A stretch of 64,000 bases of DNA from Hydractinia symbiolongicarpus (taxonomy: Eukaryota > Cnidaria > Hydrozoa > Anthoathecata > Hydractiniidae): the NCBI RefSeq assembly GCF_029227915.1, contig NC_079875.1, positions 5,206,001-5,270,000 on the forward strand. The letters run 5' to 3'. The first letter of the stretch is position 1, and the number at the start of each line of letters is the position of its first letter. A model generated the notes under the pieces. That model was not told the origin of the DNA. It saw nothing but the letters and a program-made list of their open reading frames with translations, and did no database searches. Both the position numbers and the translations under genes were made by a program. Shown here piece by piece: positions 62,915 through 64,000 of the stretch.

Positions 62915-64000
62915 CTAGTACATTTTGTCTGCATCTATGATTGTTTCAAGAGTCAAGGCCATTATTTCGTCAGATGCTTTTTCTATGCGATTCAATTGAC
63001 TTTGTAACATTCGGTAAGTTGTTGCAAAGGATATTCCACTTGCGATCAATGTACCTAAACCATGAATATATCTAACAACCTTTTCCGCTGCCATGGTTTT
63101 CGAAAATGTGACAAATAAGCGTTGCAATAGACTCAGACTTCCTCAAGAATGTGTCCTTTTCCCGAGACTGGATAAAGTTTCCTGACTTATACCTAACTGC
63201 TCTTCGTAAAACATAAGTTCTCTTACTATTGGTGCCGTATCAATAGCTATCGATACACCACCGAATTGTATAAAGGGACTGGTAGCTGAAATAGCGGACA
63301 CGTACCATATTTGTTTGTGCAGGATATTTCTCTTTGCAACAACCATCCTGTTAGAAAATGCATGTAGTGAAAGTGTCATCGCTTCTTTTTTTAAGTGTGG
63401 CATAGCATCAATTAACTTTATGCAAAAAGACGGAGAATCGAACTTTTGTGGATAGAAATTTTGATATTAAAAAGACATCAGGCTTATTAAACTCGGGTTG
63501 CAACTTGTCAACACAATCTCTTTGTATTGCTTTCAATACTGCTGCTTCACTGAAGTTGTTACGACATCGTCTTTCATTGAATAAATCTTGATCAATTTTA
63601 CTTCGCGTAAAAAAGAAAGATTTGCCTGACCTTCGAAATTGTGATGCATGCCAAATGTCATTTTCCAAAAAACGAGTGCCTGTAACAATCAGGAAGAAGT
63701 CATATCTACAAAAACGAAAGGTATATAAACAGCAAGATCAACAACCACGGCAACAAAAACAATAACAGCAATAACAACAACAACAACCACAACAACAACT
63801 ACAACTACAATCCTTCGTAAATAGTTTTCATCTTTTGAAATTCCCGGGGTCCCGACACCTGATATGTCCCAATACTGCATCATCGGACTTTTTGGGTCCG
63901 GATAAGATGTAGGTTCAGTTGTACATTCTACAACACCCACACTCGCTGCATTTTCATCACGAAGAGTTAGACCCCGAATTGTGTTTATAAAGCTGGATTT
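62915..64000 (-). pseudogene. immunity-related GTPase (IRG), damaged, 5' end outside the window
   Basis: IRGs are dynamin-like GTPases that act on pathogen vacuoles and membranes in vertebrates. Here the minus strand begins inside the P-loop (KSSFIN), then GVVECTTEP..YPDP and the G3 stretch WDISGVGTP, both strongly IRG-like. After a TTG microsatellite come YDFFLIVTGTRFLEND and the G4 motif TRSKID. The helical C-terminal domain follows (PHLKKEAMTLSLHAF, then VVRYIHGLGTLIASGISFAT). Lesions: the two G-domain pieces do not join in phase at 63,809/63,705; an extra T near 63,459 shifts the frame; TGA at 63,145-63,143 interrupts an otherwise continuous frame. Either it is a pseudogene or the assembly has indel errors plus a true nonsense change. 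Confidence 0.8.
63720..63808. repeat. CAA/TTG microsatellite inside the IRG
   Basis: Interrupted CAA/ACA repeats extend about 90 bases. On the coding strand the tract lies between a possible GTAGTT donor and a TTTTTGTAG acceptor, so it may fill a 103-base intron; translated through it gives a run of valines that no IRG contains. The intron model leaves the downstream frame out of phase. Confidence 0.8.

Noticed and set aside
63689-63820. Poly-valine membrane segment in the IRG
   Set aside because: It is the TTG microsatellite translated; no IRG has such an insert, and splice-like borders surround it.

Overview
The window is AT-rich, intron-bearing animal DNA. It has spliced exons with GT..AG borders, a RING/B-box gene, an ankyrin gene, a chitin-binding exon, an immunity-related GTPase, tRNA-derived SINEs and many small DNA transposons. 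The repeat content (a Penelope-like element, small Helitrons, a retroelement C-terminal domain of a kind I associate with cnidarians) suggests a cnidarian, possibly a hydrozoan. That is inference; no marker gene proves it.

Most of the sequence is non-coding. 1-11,200: AT-rich DNA with one SINE and a decayed TTAA-type element. 11,200-28,200: a region bounded by an inverted repeat (about 400 bp of shared sequence plus a CTACTA-type minisatellite on the outer side of each arm). It encloses a split gene with a SAP-like first exon, a decayed exon cluster with an acidic C-terminus, a frameshifted retroelement relic, several MITEs and two copies of a second short repeat. 25,400-25,750 and 31,030-31,280: tandem pairs of small Helitrons on opposite strands. 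26,600-27,240, 33,700-34,070, 35,190-35,410 and 37,258-39,635: tandem arrays; the last is a 2.4 kb satellite of 78/87 bp units. 35,500-36,290: a Penelope-like 3' end joined to a Helitron-like fragment.

Real host genes gather in the right third. They are a peritrophin-type chitin-binding exon (45.7 kb, +), a terminal exon of an ankyrin-repeat protein (52.8-53.5 kb, -) with a 1.3 kb Helitron immediately upstream, a three-exon RING/B-box/coiled-coil (TRIM-like) gene whose splice phases agree (56.9-59.5 kb, -), and an immunity-related GTPase (IRG) that runs off the right edge (62.9-64 kb, -). The IRG carries one frameshift, one in-frame stop and one out-of-phase junction at a TTG microsatellite, so it looks like a pseudogene as assembled. 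TRIM-like and IRG genes on the same strand about 3.5 kb apart may be part of an innate-immunity cluster; co-function is inference only.
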